Below the pieces are notes generated by a model, which saw only the letters and a list, made by a program, of their open reading frames with translations, was not told the DNA's origin and made no database searches. Made by a program: the position numbers and the translations under genes. DNA of 64,000 bases from Mesostigma viride (lineage: Eukaryota; Streptophyta; Mesostigmatophyceae; Mesostigmatales; Mesostigmataceae). Below are positions 10,427 to 30,376 of the stretch, in pieces (positions within the stretch are counted from its first letter, which is position 1; the number at the start of each line of letters is the position of its first letter). The stretch spans positions 185,001 through 249,000 of the forward strand of contig RPFO01002078.1 in NCBI GenBank assembly GCA_009746045.1. The letters are read 5' to 3'.

Positions 10427-10930
10427 CGCAGGAGGAACCGATAGAAGACCAGCTCACCACGAGCAACGAAGGTGAAAAACAAGTCCAGGAAACGCTCCAC
10501 GTTGTCGGGCCACAGACGCACGTGCCGGATCTCACGACTCTCGCTAACACGCGTGACCGAAGCTGAGGACTTCCCAACAGGAGCAACGCGCGGTTGGTGG
10601 ATGACGGCGGAGGCGGGCGCGACGGAAGAAGCGGTAGCGGCAGGAGCGGCGACAGGGGAAGACGTCGTGGCCTGTCAGGCAGAGGGCCAATCACCCATGG
10701 CCGAATCATACGTATCATCGGTAGTGTCAAACACCCACTTGCCCGTCGACGCCTTGCCCAAATCTGGATGACGCTGAGGCTCGGCCGGCAGAGCAGGCGC
10801 GACGGAGGGAGCCACGGACGGAGCGACAGCGGCTGGCTGAGCAGGCGTCGTCTGACATGATGGCTGCGGAGGGCGGGGGACAACCAACCGACCCACAGCC
10901 CGAGGAAATAACATAAGGCAAGGAAGAAAA
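10427..10930 (-). pseudogene. Degraded internal coding segment of the LTR element (gag-like?)
   Basis: The minus strand encodes VRLWPDNVERFLDLFFTFVA followed by RGELVFYRFLL up to the nested element, and upstream an Ala/Pro/Val-rich run with WVFDTTDDTYDSAMGDWP. Stops and frame changes interrupt the two pieces. The Pro-rich then compact-helical order suggests a gag-type protein, but I cannot name it. Confidence 0.4.
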
Positions 10931-11042
10931 ACAACTAGAGGTTGTGCTGGTTTTCACTCGACCTTGAACATAGGTAATCTTCCCAGTCACTACCAGACGG
11001 GTCCATTTACATAATGTCAGAGGGCTTCTTCGACCACTCTAT

Positions 11043-11273
11043 TTAATCGCTTACTAGGTGTGAGGAGGAGGAATGGTACGCAGTGCCAAACGTCACTTTA
11101 GTACCAATAGCAGCAAAGAACTCTGTCCAAAAGTCCGAGGTAAACAGCTTGTCCTTATCGGAGATCATAAACTGCCTCATGCTCAACCCATGGTAACGAT
11201 AAACGTTTAGAAGGTACAGCTGAGCACAGTCACTCGAGCAGTAAGCTCCAAGGGACAAGGGACAAGGTGACAA
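11043..11273 (-). pseudogene. Integrase core-domain fragment, Ty3/gypsy type
   Basis: The minus strand encodes SMRQFMISDKDKLFTSDFW, then FFAAIGTKVTFGTAYH, matching the integrase pattern in which the second catalytic Asp (SD-x-D) is followed by FTS-x-FW and LGT-x-LxxSTAYHP. The usual PQTDGQTE continuation with the catalytic Glu is replaced by SSSSHLVSD and a stop. Neither the full catalytic triad nor an adjacent RT/RNase H exists, so it is non-functional. Normal element order would place reverse transcriptase upstream; only about 360 bp separate it from the primer-binding site, so most of gag-pol has been deleted. Confidence 0.75.
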
Positions 11274-11621
11274 CGTCTAGTAAGGCGGTCTACAAACACG
11301 AGGATCTGCGCATCAATTGCCTTTGGCATTCTATTTTAGCCCCCCCCAAATCCATCATAATGGAATCCCAAGGCATTATAATAGGATCATGGAGACACAC
11401 AGAGGGAAAAGGAAAAGAAGCTAGCTACGTGAGGAGTTCATCCGCTTTGAGCAGGTCTAACTTCTAGGCAGGGCGTGTCCCGAATCGGGCAGCACTACCC
11501 CCCTAGCTTGCAGGCGACCCGCCCATTACCTGTCAAGAGGTTGTCTTCTTCTGTGCCCTGGCCGCGGAAGGTCTCTGGCGTATAAGGTGAGTGCAAGGGA
11601 ATATCGTCGCGTCCACCTAAA

Positions 11622-11636
11622 CTATCTCCGCTACCA
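11622..11636 (-). other. Candidate tRNA primer-binding site
   Basis: Minus strand TGGTAGCGGAGATAG starts one base inside the 5' LTR. TGG pairs with the CCA end of a tRNA, and TGGTA resembles initiator-Met primer sites. The exact tRNA is not determined. Confidence 0.65.
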
Positions 11637-11637
11637 T

Positions 11638-12202
11638 TGTTACGCCCAGGCTCTACTCGATCCCAAACCCCGCGCCTAACCTTACCTAAACTAGTGAGGG
11701 TACCTAGTGATGAGGAGCTATGTTGTGGAAAGACCTGGGACGTCGACTCTGTTCTCAATGCATTCTATTATAATACGCCATACACCGAATAAAACCAGGG
11801 TACTACGAAGGAAACCGGAATACTACACTGCCATGACCCTAGCTAATATGTGTTAATTCATAACACACGCCGGGTGCCATTCACGAAGGACAACTGCTGC
11901 ATAAATGATCGCCGACAGGCGTGTATGCTCGGGCCGACATCGACCCTCGCCTACAGGACCAACGCACGTCCACAAGGTTCACACGCAGGATAAAAGGACC
12001 ACTACTAAAGTACGCAGCGCGGCGCGACTGCACCGAACCACCATACTGTACAAGTGCCACGTCACAAGGCCCGGTACTGACCGGCCAAAAGGTCCTAACT
12101 ACACGTAAGCCTAGGAAAGTCAGCGAACTGTTCCGGAATGGCTGAGGCAACAAAGGACCTAATTTACGTCCGTAACAACAACAAAAGTTACGCGACGTAA
12201 CA
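11638..12202 (-). repeat. LTR (5' LTR in element orientation), 565 bp
   Basis: Nearly identical to 8739-9300. Begins TGTTACG and ends CGTAACA, followed by the acgcc target duplication at 12203-12207. Confidence 0.92.
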
Positions 12203-12250
12203 ACGCCCGACCCTGTGGGCAAGCCCCCTCCCCCCAAGCGGAGGAGGCGT
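12203..12250 (+). pseudogene. LINE ORF2 terminal fragment, right half of the split LINE
   Basis: Removing the LTR element and one acgcc copy joins 8738 to this segment in one frame, ending FDE and a TAG stop at about 12256. Lysine/arginine/proline-rich tail. Confidence 0.6.
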
Positions 12251-12394
12251 TTTGATGAGTAGTGTAGTTAGGATTTTCTAGATAGCTTAGAGTTAGGATA
12301 GTTCGTTCACGCGGCTCCCTCCACCCCATCCATCATGGAATATGTGCTACATGATCTCCCCACGGAGGCATGTTATAATTTAATTTAATTTAAT

Positions 12395-12745
12395 TTAATC
12401 TGCGATAAGCACTTTCCCGAGGGGTATGCTCCTGTTTTCTCCCCACGGGCCCCGCGGCCCGTTGCTAGCCATGCAGGGTAGAAGTCTCAAGTCCGCAGGT
12501 GGAGGTTATTGGTCCTGAGGATAGCCGCTACACTACCGCCTCGTCTGCCATTACAGTAGAGGACAGCTCGGATGAGGATCAGTTACATCCCCATCTAGTG
12601 CTTAACGGTTGGGGGATGATGCAGACGATATTTGTTTAAACTTTTGTGTAATTATTTTTCTAATGAGATTAGCATACACATAGTACTCCGTGGCATGCAG
12701 CCTTAATTGCGCATGACACGCAAGTACTTAATTACTTACTTACTT
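12395..12745 (+). mobile_element. 5'-truncated LINE 3' end
   Basis: From ctgcgataagcac to the TACT repeats this matches 18348-18671 almost throughout, including the coding end (AVFSPRAP... SAITVEDSSDEDQ type) and the non-coding tail with taattatttttctaatgagattagc. It ends in TACTTACTTACTT. It is joined at its left edge to a TTTAA repeat (12374-12396), consistent with 5' truncation on insertion. Confidence 0.7.
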
Positions 12746-12903
12746 ACTTACTTAGTCAATCCGTGACATGGGAACCGGAATGCTCATGGCATGCAAGTAC
12801 TTCCATTGAAGGTCGACACATAGTGTGTATGACATGTCTGTGACCTTCGGCTCCGGCGCGAATTTTTTGGCGCAAAAAATTCGGGGGTGTCCCGTCCCCT
12901 TAA

Positions 12904-14606
12904 CCGTCCCCTCATTGGTCTTGCAGCCGATTTTCCGCCAAAAATCGACTTGCAGCCGATGCATCGGCTGCTCCGCGGGGGACCAAATTGCGCGAAAACT
13001 ATTGAGAATTAGGAAACGTTTAGCTGAGAAGATCAAAAGTTTATAATTTTCCTCACAGCATGGTACTAGGGTTCGCATACTTCTGACAAAGTTATAGAGG
13101 TGTTCTGGCCGGTCAAAGTACAAGGGGTCAGGGTACTTTTTCACGTAAAACGTGCATTCCGGAAAACGACGACCTGGCCATGGCGGCTTGCGCCCACGCA
13201 TGGCATTTACGTTTGCGTTCGAATTTTCTGGCCAAACTTAGGAAATTGATTTTATACGTCCTAAAGATGCTACAGGCCAATTTTTGGTTCGCGGGAATGC
13301 CATTTGATAGGTGTCGGCAGCGTTCTTGCTGGAAAAAACTGCGATCAGGCCGGACGATAGAAACGTTGACAGCAATACCTTTCCGGCGTATTTTAAAGGA
13401 TATATTGGTTTCTTTGTACTTATTATGATACATAGTAGTCATAAACGTGCAAGGGTGGCAAGAAATCGCCGAATCTAGCGACCATGCTGCACAACTTTGG
13501 TGTGCCGAAATGCGCCATTTTGCGGCCACCGCCTGGGCCAAGGTAACGCCATCCATGCCTGGTAAAGCTTCAGCATCGTTTTCCTATCGATGTTTGACAT
13601 TTATATATACGTTCTAGCTTGTGTAGCACATTCTTTTTGCATTATTCATGCTCTTTCTTGACCCTGGCCTGGCCCCTTTCTAAAACACCCTTCTTAGATG
13701 CTTCCCTCAGTCAGTTGACCTGCCACAGGGTGATGGTGATAAGTTTTAGATGCTGTATGGGTTTGAATACCTCCATATATGTTTGTTATACATTTCCCAT
13801 ACACATATTGCATGATTGTGAGGCAGTTGGCTGGTCTCTGTGGCATCATCAAGCACGTAACTGGTGAGTAAAAGCTTCCCATTGACAGCATGTGCCACCA
13901 GGTGTGCTGGCCATCACCTGGCAAGCTATAGCAGCTTAGGCCTAGTTTATCCTTGCTAGGGCAGGCTGAAATAGGCTCAACGTCACTAGTTTGTTGGTGG
14001 CTGCCTCCTATAATGTATGCCTTGCGTAGGGTATCCGTACCACGTTACCTACGTGCATGGACAAGGTGGCACCTGCACATAGGTGCCATGCAAGGGCAGT
14101 GTGATGATGCAGTTATGTTTCCCCATCATTGTGGAAGGGAAATGTATTGTATGGCATGGTTGGGGGCCATATTAGTAGGTATTAGTAGGTAGTATGCCCA
14201 CCCCTACCCCCTTGGTTGCTTTTTACCAACGGTACCCCTATGGGCTGTACTGGGTGTAACTGCTGGTATACCCACCCAAATGATGACCCCAATGGCTCAA
14301 ACTGTTCAGCAACTAATTGTTTATCATCCCTGAAGTGGTAGGTGCCTAGGTCTTATAACATAATTCAAAATGCACATTCTACCAAAAATGAAAACGCGCG
14401 TCTCGACCCCCCTAACTTTGGCGGTAGTTTTCTATGGCCTACCCTGCAGATATGTTAGGTTGTGATAGCTCACCCCGAAGGGCAACTCATGGACATGCTT
14501 GACCCCCAAGGACAGCCCTTGGATGTTGGTAGGTTGGGTGTGGGGTGGTTTGCAAATTTAGCATTTTGCAGCCGATTTTTCGGCTTTAAATGGGACCAAT
14601 GAGGGG
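12904..14606. mobile_element. Candidate non-autonomous piggyBac-like element
   Basis: TTAA lies at both ends (12900-12903, 14607-14610). Inside, the left end CCGTCCCCTCATTGGTC and the right end, read inversely, CCCCTCATTGGTC are terminal inverted repeats, followed by a second inverted pair around GCAGCCGATTTT (left 12923, right 14568). TTAA duplication with a C-rich terminus is the piggyBac signature. No transposase frame is present in the 1.7 kb interior; the short ORFs there look random. The two-base GT difference near the left tip weakens the call. Confidence 0.5.
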
Positions 14607-14621
14607 TTAATTTACTGCTTA

Positions 14622-14790
14622 CCGCCGCTACACTACCGCCTCGTCTGCCATTACAGTAGAGGACAGCTCAGATGAGGATAGTTATATCCCCCGGCTCTAG
14701 TGACTACTACTATACTATTATATGGTTGGGGCATGATGCAGACAATATTTGTAACTTTCGTGTAATTATTTTTCTATAATGAGATTAGCA
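14622..14790 (+). mobile_element. LINE 3'-end fragment (short)
   Basis: Matches the ccgctacactaccgcctcg to gagattagcat segment of the copies at 12529-12680 and 18465-18615, with several substitutions and a small insertion of ctactac words. Truncated on both sides. Confidence 0.6.
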
Positions 14791-14799
14791 TCTAGTAGT

Positions 14800-15049
14800 A
14801 CTTTTGCGGCTTTGCGACCGTTCCGAGCTTGGCAGTGGATTCGTTGTCCACACCGTCGCGTCGCGGTTGCAGCAACACGATGTTAATCATTTTCTGGCGT
14901 ATTTTACATTTTTGTGGGCTAGGCTTTGTACGGACAGCCTATTATACCACACCTTCAAACTCAGTGCACATCATTATCAAGTTGGTTATTGTAGCACCAT
15001 GCTGGGGGCCCCGGCATACTCGAACACAAGGTGTTGCCCCTCTTAGCGG
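14800..15049 (+). repeat. Dispersed repeat, unknown family
   Basis: The block ctaggctttgtacggacagcc through acacaaggtgttgcccc recurs at 16715-16851, and the block 14812-14900 recurs inverted at 16433-16520. The same ctaggctttata phrase is the site into which the MITE at 15906 inserted. Confidence 0.55.
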
Positions 15050-15453
15050 CGTGGGTGGGTGGGTGGGTGGGTGGGTGGGTGGGTGGGTGGGTGGGTGGGT
15101 GGGTGGGTGGGTGGGTGGGTGGGTGGGTGGGTGGGTGGGTGGGTGGGTGGGTGGGTGGGTGGGTGGGTGGGTGGGTGGGTGGGTGGGTGGGTGGGTGGGT
15201 GGGTGGGTGGGTGGGTGGGTGGGTGGGTGGTGGGTGGGTGGGTGGGTGGGTGGGTGGGTGGGTGGGTGGGTGGGTGGGTGGGTGGTGGGTGGGTGGGTGG
15301 GTGGGTGGGTGGGTGGGTGGGTGGGTGGGTGGGTGGGTGGGTGGCCGGTGGGTGGGTGGGTGGGTGGGTGGGTGGGTGGGTGGGTGGGTGGGTGGGTGGG
15401 TGGGTGGGTGGGTGGGTGGGTGGGTGGGTGGGTGGGTGGGTGGGTGGGTGGGA
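15050..15453 (+). repeat. (GGGT)n microsatellite, about 400 bp
   Basis: Essentially uninterrupted GGGT with three interruptions (near 15231, 15283 and 15345). The plus strand is continuous runs of three guanines and so can fold as G-quadruplexes. Apparent Trp/Val/Gly or Thr/His/Pro proteins across it are repeat artefacts. Confidence 0.97.
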
Positions 15454-15825
15454 GCTGAAAAGAGGCCTCCCTACGTCCCCTACACCACTCTAATACGTAC
15501 TGACTTATGACTATCATTCACATTGCGCCACGCAGGCCTGCCGGCTGGCGCAGGTACAAGTTGTACTGACTGCCCATCACAGTTGCGCCACGCCTGGCGG
15601 CTGGCGAAGGTAACAAGGTCTAGTGACGTACGTTAGATGCTACCTAGTACAGGCCTGCACTCCGGAACGACACTCAGCCTCGCAGCACTAAAAGGGCCGG
15701 CCGGTGCAGTACCCTCGTGCATGACAAGCGCTAGTAGTCTTACGACTTACGCTACCTACGGCAGGTCGGTCCCCTTTGAGCCCGTCCACGCGTCATATAT
15801 AAAATGAGCGAAGCTCAACCAATAG
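15453..15825 (+). repeat. Dispersed 0.35-kb repeat, copy 1
   Basis: From agctgaaaagaggcctccc to gcgaagctcaac, matched by 17943-18273 plus 18684-18692 once the LINE in copy 2 is removed. It contains two near-palindromes of the type gcgccacgcaggcc..ggctggcgc. No coding capacity and no TG..CA ends, so not obviously an LTR. Confidence 0.7.
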
Positions 15826-15905
15826 ATTTCTTGTTTTTGGTCCATTGGAGTTCCTTCCCACCAAGAGAAACAAATATTTTACATTTTTGTGTGCTAGGCT
15901 TTATA

Positions 15906-16266
15906 CCAAGGAGACAACCAGCGCATGCAGGCCAGAAATCGGGAGAATCCGGACCATGGTAGCTCGAGCCCGCCGTTATCTTGTCCGCGTGTTTGAGTCG
16001 TTCAGGATGATGAAGATGAATGGTGATGGAAATGTGTAGCCGTGTGCATGCATTGAAATTATGGCTGCATGGCTTACGTGTAGAGCGACCAGATGACAGG
16101 TCTAGACGGTGGGGCGAGTAGACGGTGGAGTGAGCGACTAGACGCGGTGGGGCCGGATCGACAGCTGCATGCTTGATCAGGGCGTGTGTTTCGAGCCGAA
16201 CTGGCCGGGAGTGTCTAGTGGTGCTCAAGCACCATTGCTGCGATCGCTCTCGATCCCACCCTTTAC
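15906..16266 (-). mobile_element. MITE copy of the TCAAGGAGACAACC family, inverted
   Basis: The plus-strand left edge reads TA then CCAAGGAGACAACC. The body is the inverse of 1-321. It is inserted in the ctaggctttata phrase of the dispersed repeat described at 14800. The other terminus is not clear; similarity with the copy at the window start is lost near 16266. Confidence 0.55.
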
Positions 16267-16432
16267 GAGGAAATACCCGCAAATGGAAAACCACTGAAAA
16301 GGTCTAGCTAGTCAGTCATCACGTTAGCCATGCCATGATTCCAAACGCCCAAGAACTGCATGCACACGGTGCAAAGGCAAAAAGCCGGACGACAGCACTT
16401 TCAATGTGCGGCGGGAACCAAAAGCCCGCGTA

Positions 16433-16851
16433 TGCCAGAAAACATCGTGTTGCTGCAGCGACGCGACAATGTGGACAATGAATCCAGTGCCAAGCTCGGA
16501 ACGGCCGCAAAGGAGATCCGGCATCACAGGGTTCAGATGTGCGGAGATACTACGATGCGATCCAGCGCCGGTCCACGACCTGTTTGTAGAGCTTATAAGT
16601 GCCAAGGGGCAGCACCGAACAAATGTGGGTGACGTTGCAAAAAACACCGGACTTGACGGTCGAGCATAATGTCTCGGTCATAGTCTTTGACCAACAAACG
16701 ATGCAAGAGTTCAAGAGCTAGGCTTTATACGGACAGCCTATATACCACACCACACCTTCAAACTCAGTGCACATCGATCATTATCAAGTTGGTTATTGTA
16801 GCACCATGCCGGGGGCCCAGCATACTCGAACACAAGGTGTTGCCCCCACAG
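16433..16851. repeat. Rearranged copy of the 14800-15049 dispersed repeat
   Basis: 16433-16520 is inverted relative to 14812-14900, while 16715-16851 is direct relative to 14908-15043. This shows that an inversion or an insertion has split the family. Confidence 0.5.
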
Positions 16852-17942
16852 CAGCTCCTACCTGGCCACCAACCAAGGCTGTCGCCAACCTTGGTGCCGA
16901 GTTTCTTTCCGCCCATGGCCCCCCTCCCGCACGCTGCCACGGCTGTACTGCCGCCCCCGGCCGTGTGGCCGCTACGGTTTCCCGGCGGACGCAGGGCGGC
17001 ACCCATGCCTTCCCCCCCGTTAGGGGGGCGTTTTCCAGCGGCTGCTCATTAGGCCTTACGCTCCCGGACCGTCTCTCACAAGCCTAGGGCCCATCATGCA
17101 CCCATCACCAGCCCCACCCCCGAGGCTGGGATTTCCCGGCATTGAAACCATTGTGGCGATAGGCCCTCTACCCTACTACCAAGGCCTTGGCTTGGAAACT
17201 GCTTACTCCAAGGCCCTGACCAGGGCTTGTGTTTTTGTAGGAAATTTTTATGGCATAGATATGCCCCCTTGGCTGAACTGAACTCTTTATTGCTTTTCTT
17301 ATAATGCATCAGTACAGGATAAAAACAAACGGGCGGTAAAACAGCCGGAATTGCAGCCTCGCCAGGCGAACATTCTTTGCTGAAAAAACTGGGCAATTAT
17401 GATGAAGAGCGCGCTCCTCCCACCAAGATTTGCTCCACTGAGCTCCGCATCCTCCCCGAAACTCCCGTCTGGCCACAGGCCGAAAGATCGGGTCCGCTGT
17501 CAGGCTCCTGCATGGCAGTTATAGGCTACCCCATGGCACCCCGCGCTAGCCATCTCCACCCACGTTTAAGGCAGATTCGCCTCCACCTGTGATTCTTTCC
17601 AACGTAGCCGCTGGCCCTGGCCTGTATGGCTCCTTCCCTGACGTTGTCCGACTTAAAACGCAGCTTCCCCAGTGTCAGGAAGCTGCTTGCCGCACCCATG
17701 CAGGGGTAGAGTGGAATCGTCAGTGGGCCCAGCGCCGGAAATCACACCCTTTTACTCAAATCGTAGACTGAGCCCTCCACCCAACAACCATTACCGTGGC
17801 CTCAGTGTAACGGTTGGTGGAGTTTATTCTAGGCCTCTCCACGCCCGGAGAGGCCAATAGCATGATTCGTCTTACATTCAGCGCAGCCGCCATAGCGGCC
17901 AGCCGACCTTAATTGCCAGCAAATGCTAGGATCAAGTTGCGA
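16852..17942. other. Gene-free 1.1 kb, unassigned
   Basis: Proline-rich frames only, no domain recognised. Composition is mixed and there are inverted GGCC-rich words near 17820-17850 (taggcctctccacgcccggagaggcc). Possibly transposon interior. Confidence 0.3.
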
Positions 17943-18692
17943 AGCTGAAAAGAGGCCTCCCTACGTCCCCTACACCACTCTAATAAGTACTGACTATCAT
18001 TCACATTGCGCCACGCAGGCCTGCCGGCTGGCGCAGGTACAAGGTGTACTGACTGCCCATCACAGTTGCGCCACCGGCCTGGCGGCTGGCGCAGGTAACA
18101 AGGTCTAGTGACGTACGTTAGAAGCTACCTAGGCCTGCACTCCGGAACCACACTCAGCCTCGGCACAAAAAGGGCCGGCCGGTGCAGTACCCTCGTGACA
18201 AGCGCTAGTCTTACGCTACCTACGGCAGGTCGGTCCCCTTTGAGCCCGTCCAAGCGTCATATATAAAATGAGCTGCTTGAAGATGCAGGGCTTCTGGGAC
18301 TATCCGTACTCCGCGCCCGCATGATTGACAAGGATAAATGGGCTGCCATCTGCGATAAGCACCTTCCCGAGGGGTATGCTCCTGTTTTCTCCCCACGGGC
18401 CCCGCGGCCCGTTGCTAGCCATGGTAGAAGTCCGCAGGTCGAGGTTATTGGTCCTGAGGATAGCCGCTACACTACCGCCTCGTCTGCCATTACAGTAGAG
18501 GACAGCTCGGATGAGGATCAGTTACATCCCCACCTAGTGCTTAACGGTTGGGGGATGATGCAGACGATATTTGTTTAAACTACTGTGTAATTATTTTTCT
18601 AGTGAGATTAGCATAGTACTCTGTGGCATGCCTTTGCGCATGACACGCAAGTACTTACTTACTTACTTACTTATAAAATGAGCGAAGCTCAA
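17943..18692 (+). repeat. Dispersed 0.35-kb repeat, copy 2, split by a LINE insertion
   Basis: The left part 17943-18273 and the right part 18672-18692 flank the LINE tail at 18274-18671. The sequence is otherwise collinear with 15453-15825. Confidence 0.75.
18274..18671 (+). mobile_element. 5'-truncated LINE insertion, 398 bp, with (ACTT)n tail and 12-bp target duplication
   Basis: Begins at tgcttgaagatgcagg, encoding the LINE ORF2 end (LLEDAG-type, ARMIDKDKWAAICDKHLPE, ...GWGMMQTIFV stop at about 18578), then a 3' UTR and an ACTT repeat tail. The 12-mer tataaaatgagc flanks it on both sides (18262-18273 and 18672-18683). This is the clearest retrotransposition footprint in the window. A tetranucleotide tail instead of poly-A suggests an R2/RTE-like or SINE-type priming mode. 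Confidence 0.85.
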
Positions 18693-19436
18693 CAAAGCCA
18701 TATATATCTTCCACCCCACATGTCATGCAGGCCTTCTAGGCCCTCTCCCGGCCCAAGCCGCCCTGTGTGAGCTCGATTAGGAGGCATGAACCATGCATGG
18801 CGGTGCAGGTGCACCTTGTGCACTGACCCAGAGCAGGTGATAGCTGTACATCCTACACCTGCCGGGTTGTCGCCCTGATTGTATTACAACCCCATAGATG
18901 CCCCTTTCTCAGGGCTATCTATGTATGTGTTACATATGCTCCCCACGGAGCTATGTTCTTAATGAATTAATCAATTAATTAATTAATAGCCCACAAAGGT
19001 TGTTATAGACCTCAAAAGCTCTTGGAATGTTACTCACATCTTGATGACTCATAACCCAATCAATGCCTGGCAGAATGCTGTTAGATAGATGTCGTAGGTA
19101 GCTGATGTAGATAGATTAGACCGGTAGGACGGTTTGCACCCATCCATCCATCCATCGGGGTTAATGCTCCGCGACTCCCCAACGGGAGCACGAGTCTAAT
19201 TAATTAATTAATTAGTAGCCTGGCACAAGAAATGACAGAAAATTGGCCTTCAGATTTGGACCACTGAAGCTCGAGCCTGTGTTATCTTAACCACGGCTGC
19301 TAATATGATCGTCGTGTACGATCGGCGATCGCAATGTCATCTGCAAGATAAGGGGCTGCAGCAGCCAGCTGGAGACTACATCTGCCAACATACCCACCTC
19401 GCCACAATCAGCTAGCCAAGTCCTGGAGTTGTCATG
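18693..19436. repeat. Gene-free stretch with LINE-3'-UTR-like repeat
   Basis: 19079-19215 matches 2158-2307 (3'-UTR-like block ending in ATTA repeats). Another ATTA run is at 18965-18988. No gene is seen before the SNF2 gene ends at 19437. Confidence 0.5.
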
Positions 19437-29117
<9,681 letters not shown>

Positions 29118-30376
29118 TTCGGTCGCCTGAAAGGCGTGCAATCTCAGCTTGCGGCAAGCTTCTGAGACATTTTGTGAAAGGAAGTGTGCCTCACTCCTCT
29201 CTGTACACGCGTGTCGATTCTTATGTCAAAAGAACTAGTGCAAAGAGATTACAGAGCTTGGGGTAACCCCCCATTTGCAGCTGCATATAGTAGCTGCACC
29301 AGATAAATACCTACCATACTGATTTCTGGTTCTTTGCTTATTGCCATAGACGTCAGGTCCCCACAGCAACAACCAGCAGAAACCACGAGAAGAATTGAAA
29401 TTTTAATTTCGCGCCAGAGCGCACGAGGCAACGAGGAGCCCGAGCAGGAGCCACAGTCACCATCACTGTAGCGTAACATTGTAAAAACTGTGCTGTACAG
29501 TCAGGGCCTGAGAAAGGTGCTACTGTAGGACCCTGAATAAGAGATCTGGGTTCAAGCCATAGAGATCTCCCAGGCAGAACCCCGAGCTGCGCGCAGGGCA
29601 CGCAGGGCCTCGTCCAAGCAGTACAGTACGTACAGACTAGTTGTCCTTGATCAAGGCGTCCTGGTCTCCTGGGCTACTGTACCAGGTACTGGCTCGGCGT
29701 TTCACGGCGCGTTCTAAGTATGTTGATCTTCCGTACTGAAACTGCTCTGCAACCATCACTGCAGTTCTGCGAGCAAGCTAACTAGCGCTCCTAGAATATA
29801 GCCTCCGTTGTCCGTCGTAAGGTGTAATGACATTGTGTGACGCCGTCCTTGCTATGCAAATGCAGCACGTCTCAACTGCCCTAACAAAATTGCCGGACAA
29901 CGGCAGCCAGCACTTTTGGGATCCGAGCGCAATGATATAATCATGGCGGTACGCCGGAAATTTTTGTACCTTGCTTAACGTCGCCAAGCGCGACTTTGTG
30001 ATGGCCATGAGGCTGGAAATGGCGGCCGTTCGTGAAAATATGTATCGTCTTTCACTCTGGTTTTCCTGGAAGCGGCCACTTGTGACGTCATCGCTTCTTT
30101 TTTCGGAGGCGCCGTGTTTGGCAGGTGGTACGTGCCTTTGAGATGCTGGCCGGCAAGGTCCCGGCTGGCTTCTTGGAATGCATGGTGCCATGGATAACGC
30201 TCCCTGCGATTGGCCGATCGTGGACGTTAACCACGGCCAAGGCGGTTGATCCTGGACGTAAAGCTGCGGGATAGTAGTTATTATTTTTTTTTTATTTTTT
30301 TTGCCAGTAGGCAGGGCAGCCTTTTGGCTGCCTGGCGTGGCTTCCTGCCTGGCTTGGGCTCGATTCTTATCAGCAC
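29118..30376. promoter_or_regulatory. Divergent promoter region between the SNF2 and co-repressor genes
   Basis: 1.26 kb with no gene. A full TGACGTCA palindrome at 30084-30091, near gcgccgtgtttgg, is a bZIP/CRE-type site. The minus strand carries a good acceptor just before the SNF2 start (tttcag at 29124-29129), so a 5'-UTR intron of the SNF2 gene is likely. Shared regulation is inferred from the head-to-head layout. Confidence 0.45.
30084..30091. promoter_or_regulatory. TGACGTCA palindrome (CRE/bZIP-type site)
   Basis: A perfect 8-bp palindrome 286 bp upstream of the co-repressor start codon and 967 bp upstream of the SNF2 start. A site of this size is expected by chance every 65 kb, so function is only suggested. 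Confidence 0.35.

Larger units (their letters stand above)
8739..12202 (-). mobile_element. LTR retrotransposon, minus strand, non-autonomous Ty3/gypsy-like
   Basis: Complete 3464-bp element. Two direct LTRs, 8739-9300 and 11638-12202, each start TGTTACG and end CGTAACA and are flanked by the 5-bp duplication acgcc. Orientation is minus: next to the 11638 LTR edge the minus strand reads TGGTAGCGGAG (candidate tRNA primer-binding site), and next to the 9300 edge it reads GGGGGGGAGG (polypurine tract). The 2.3 kb interior holds an integrase-core fragment (11043-11273) and degraded coding segments but no reverse transcriptase. It must rely on other elements to move. The LTRs differ only around 8911-8922 versus 11813-11826, so the insertion is recent. 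Confidence 0.9.

Noticed and set aside
15031-15517. Long open frames of Trp-Gly-Val or Thr-His-Pro repeats
   Set aside because: They are translations of the (GGGT)n repeat on both strands and in all frames, not genes.
15453-18692. The two 0.35-kb direct repeats as LTRs of a retrotransposon
   Set aside because: Ends are not TG..CA, no primer site or target duplication was seen at the boundaries, and the DNA between them is unrelated repeats.
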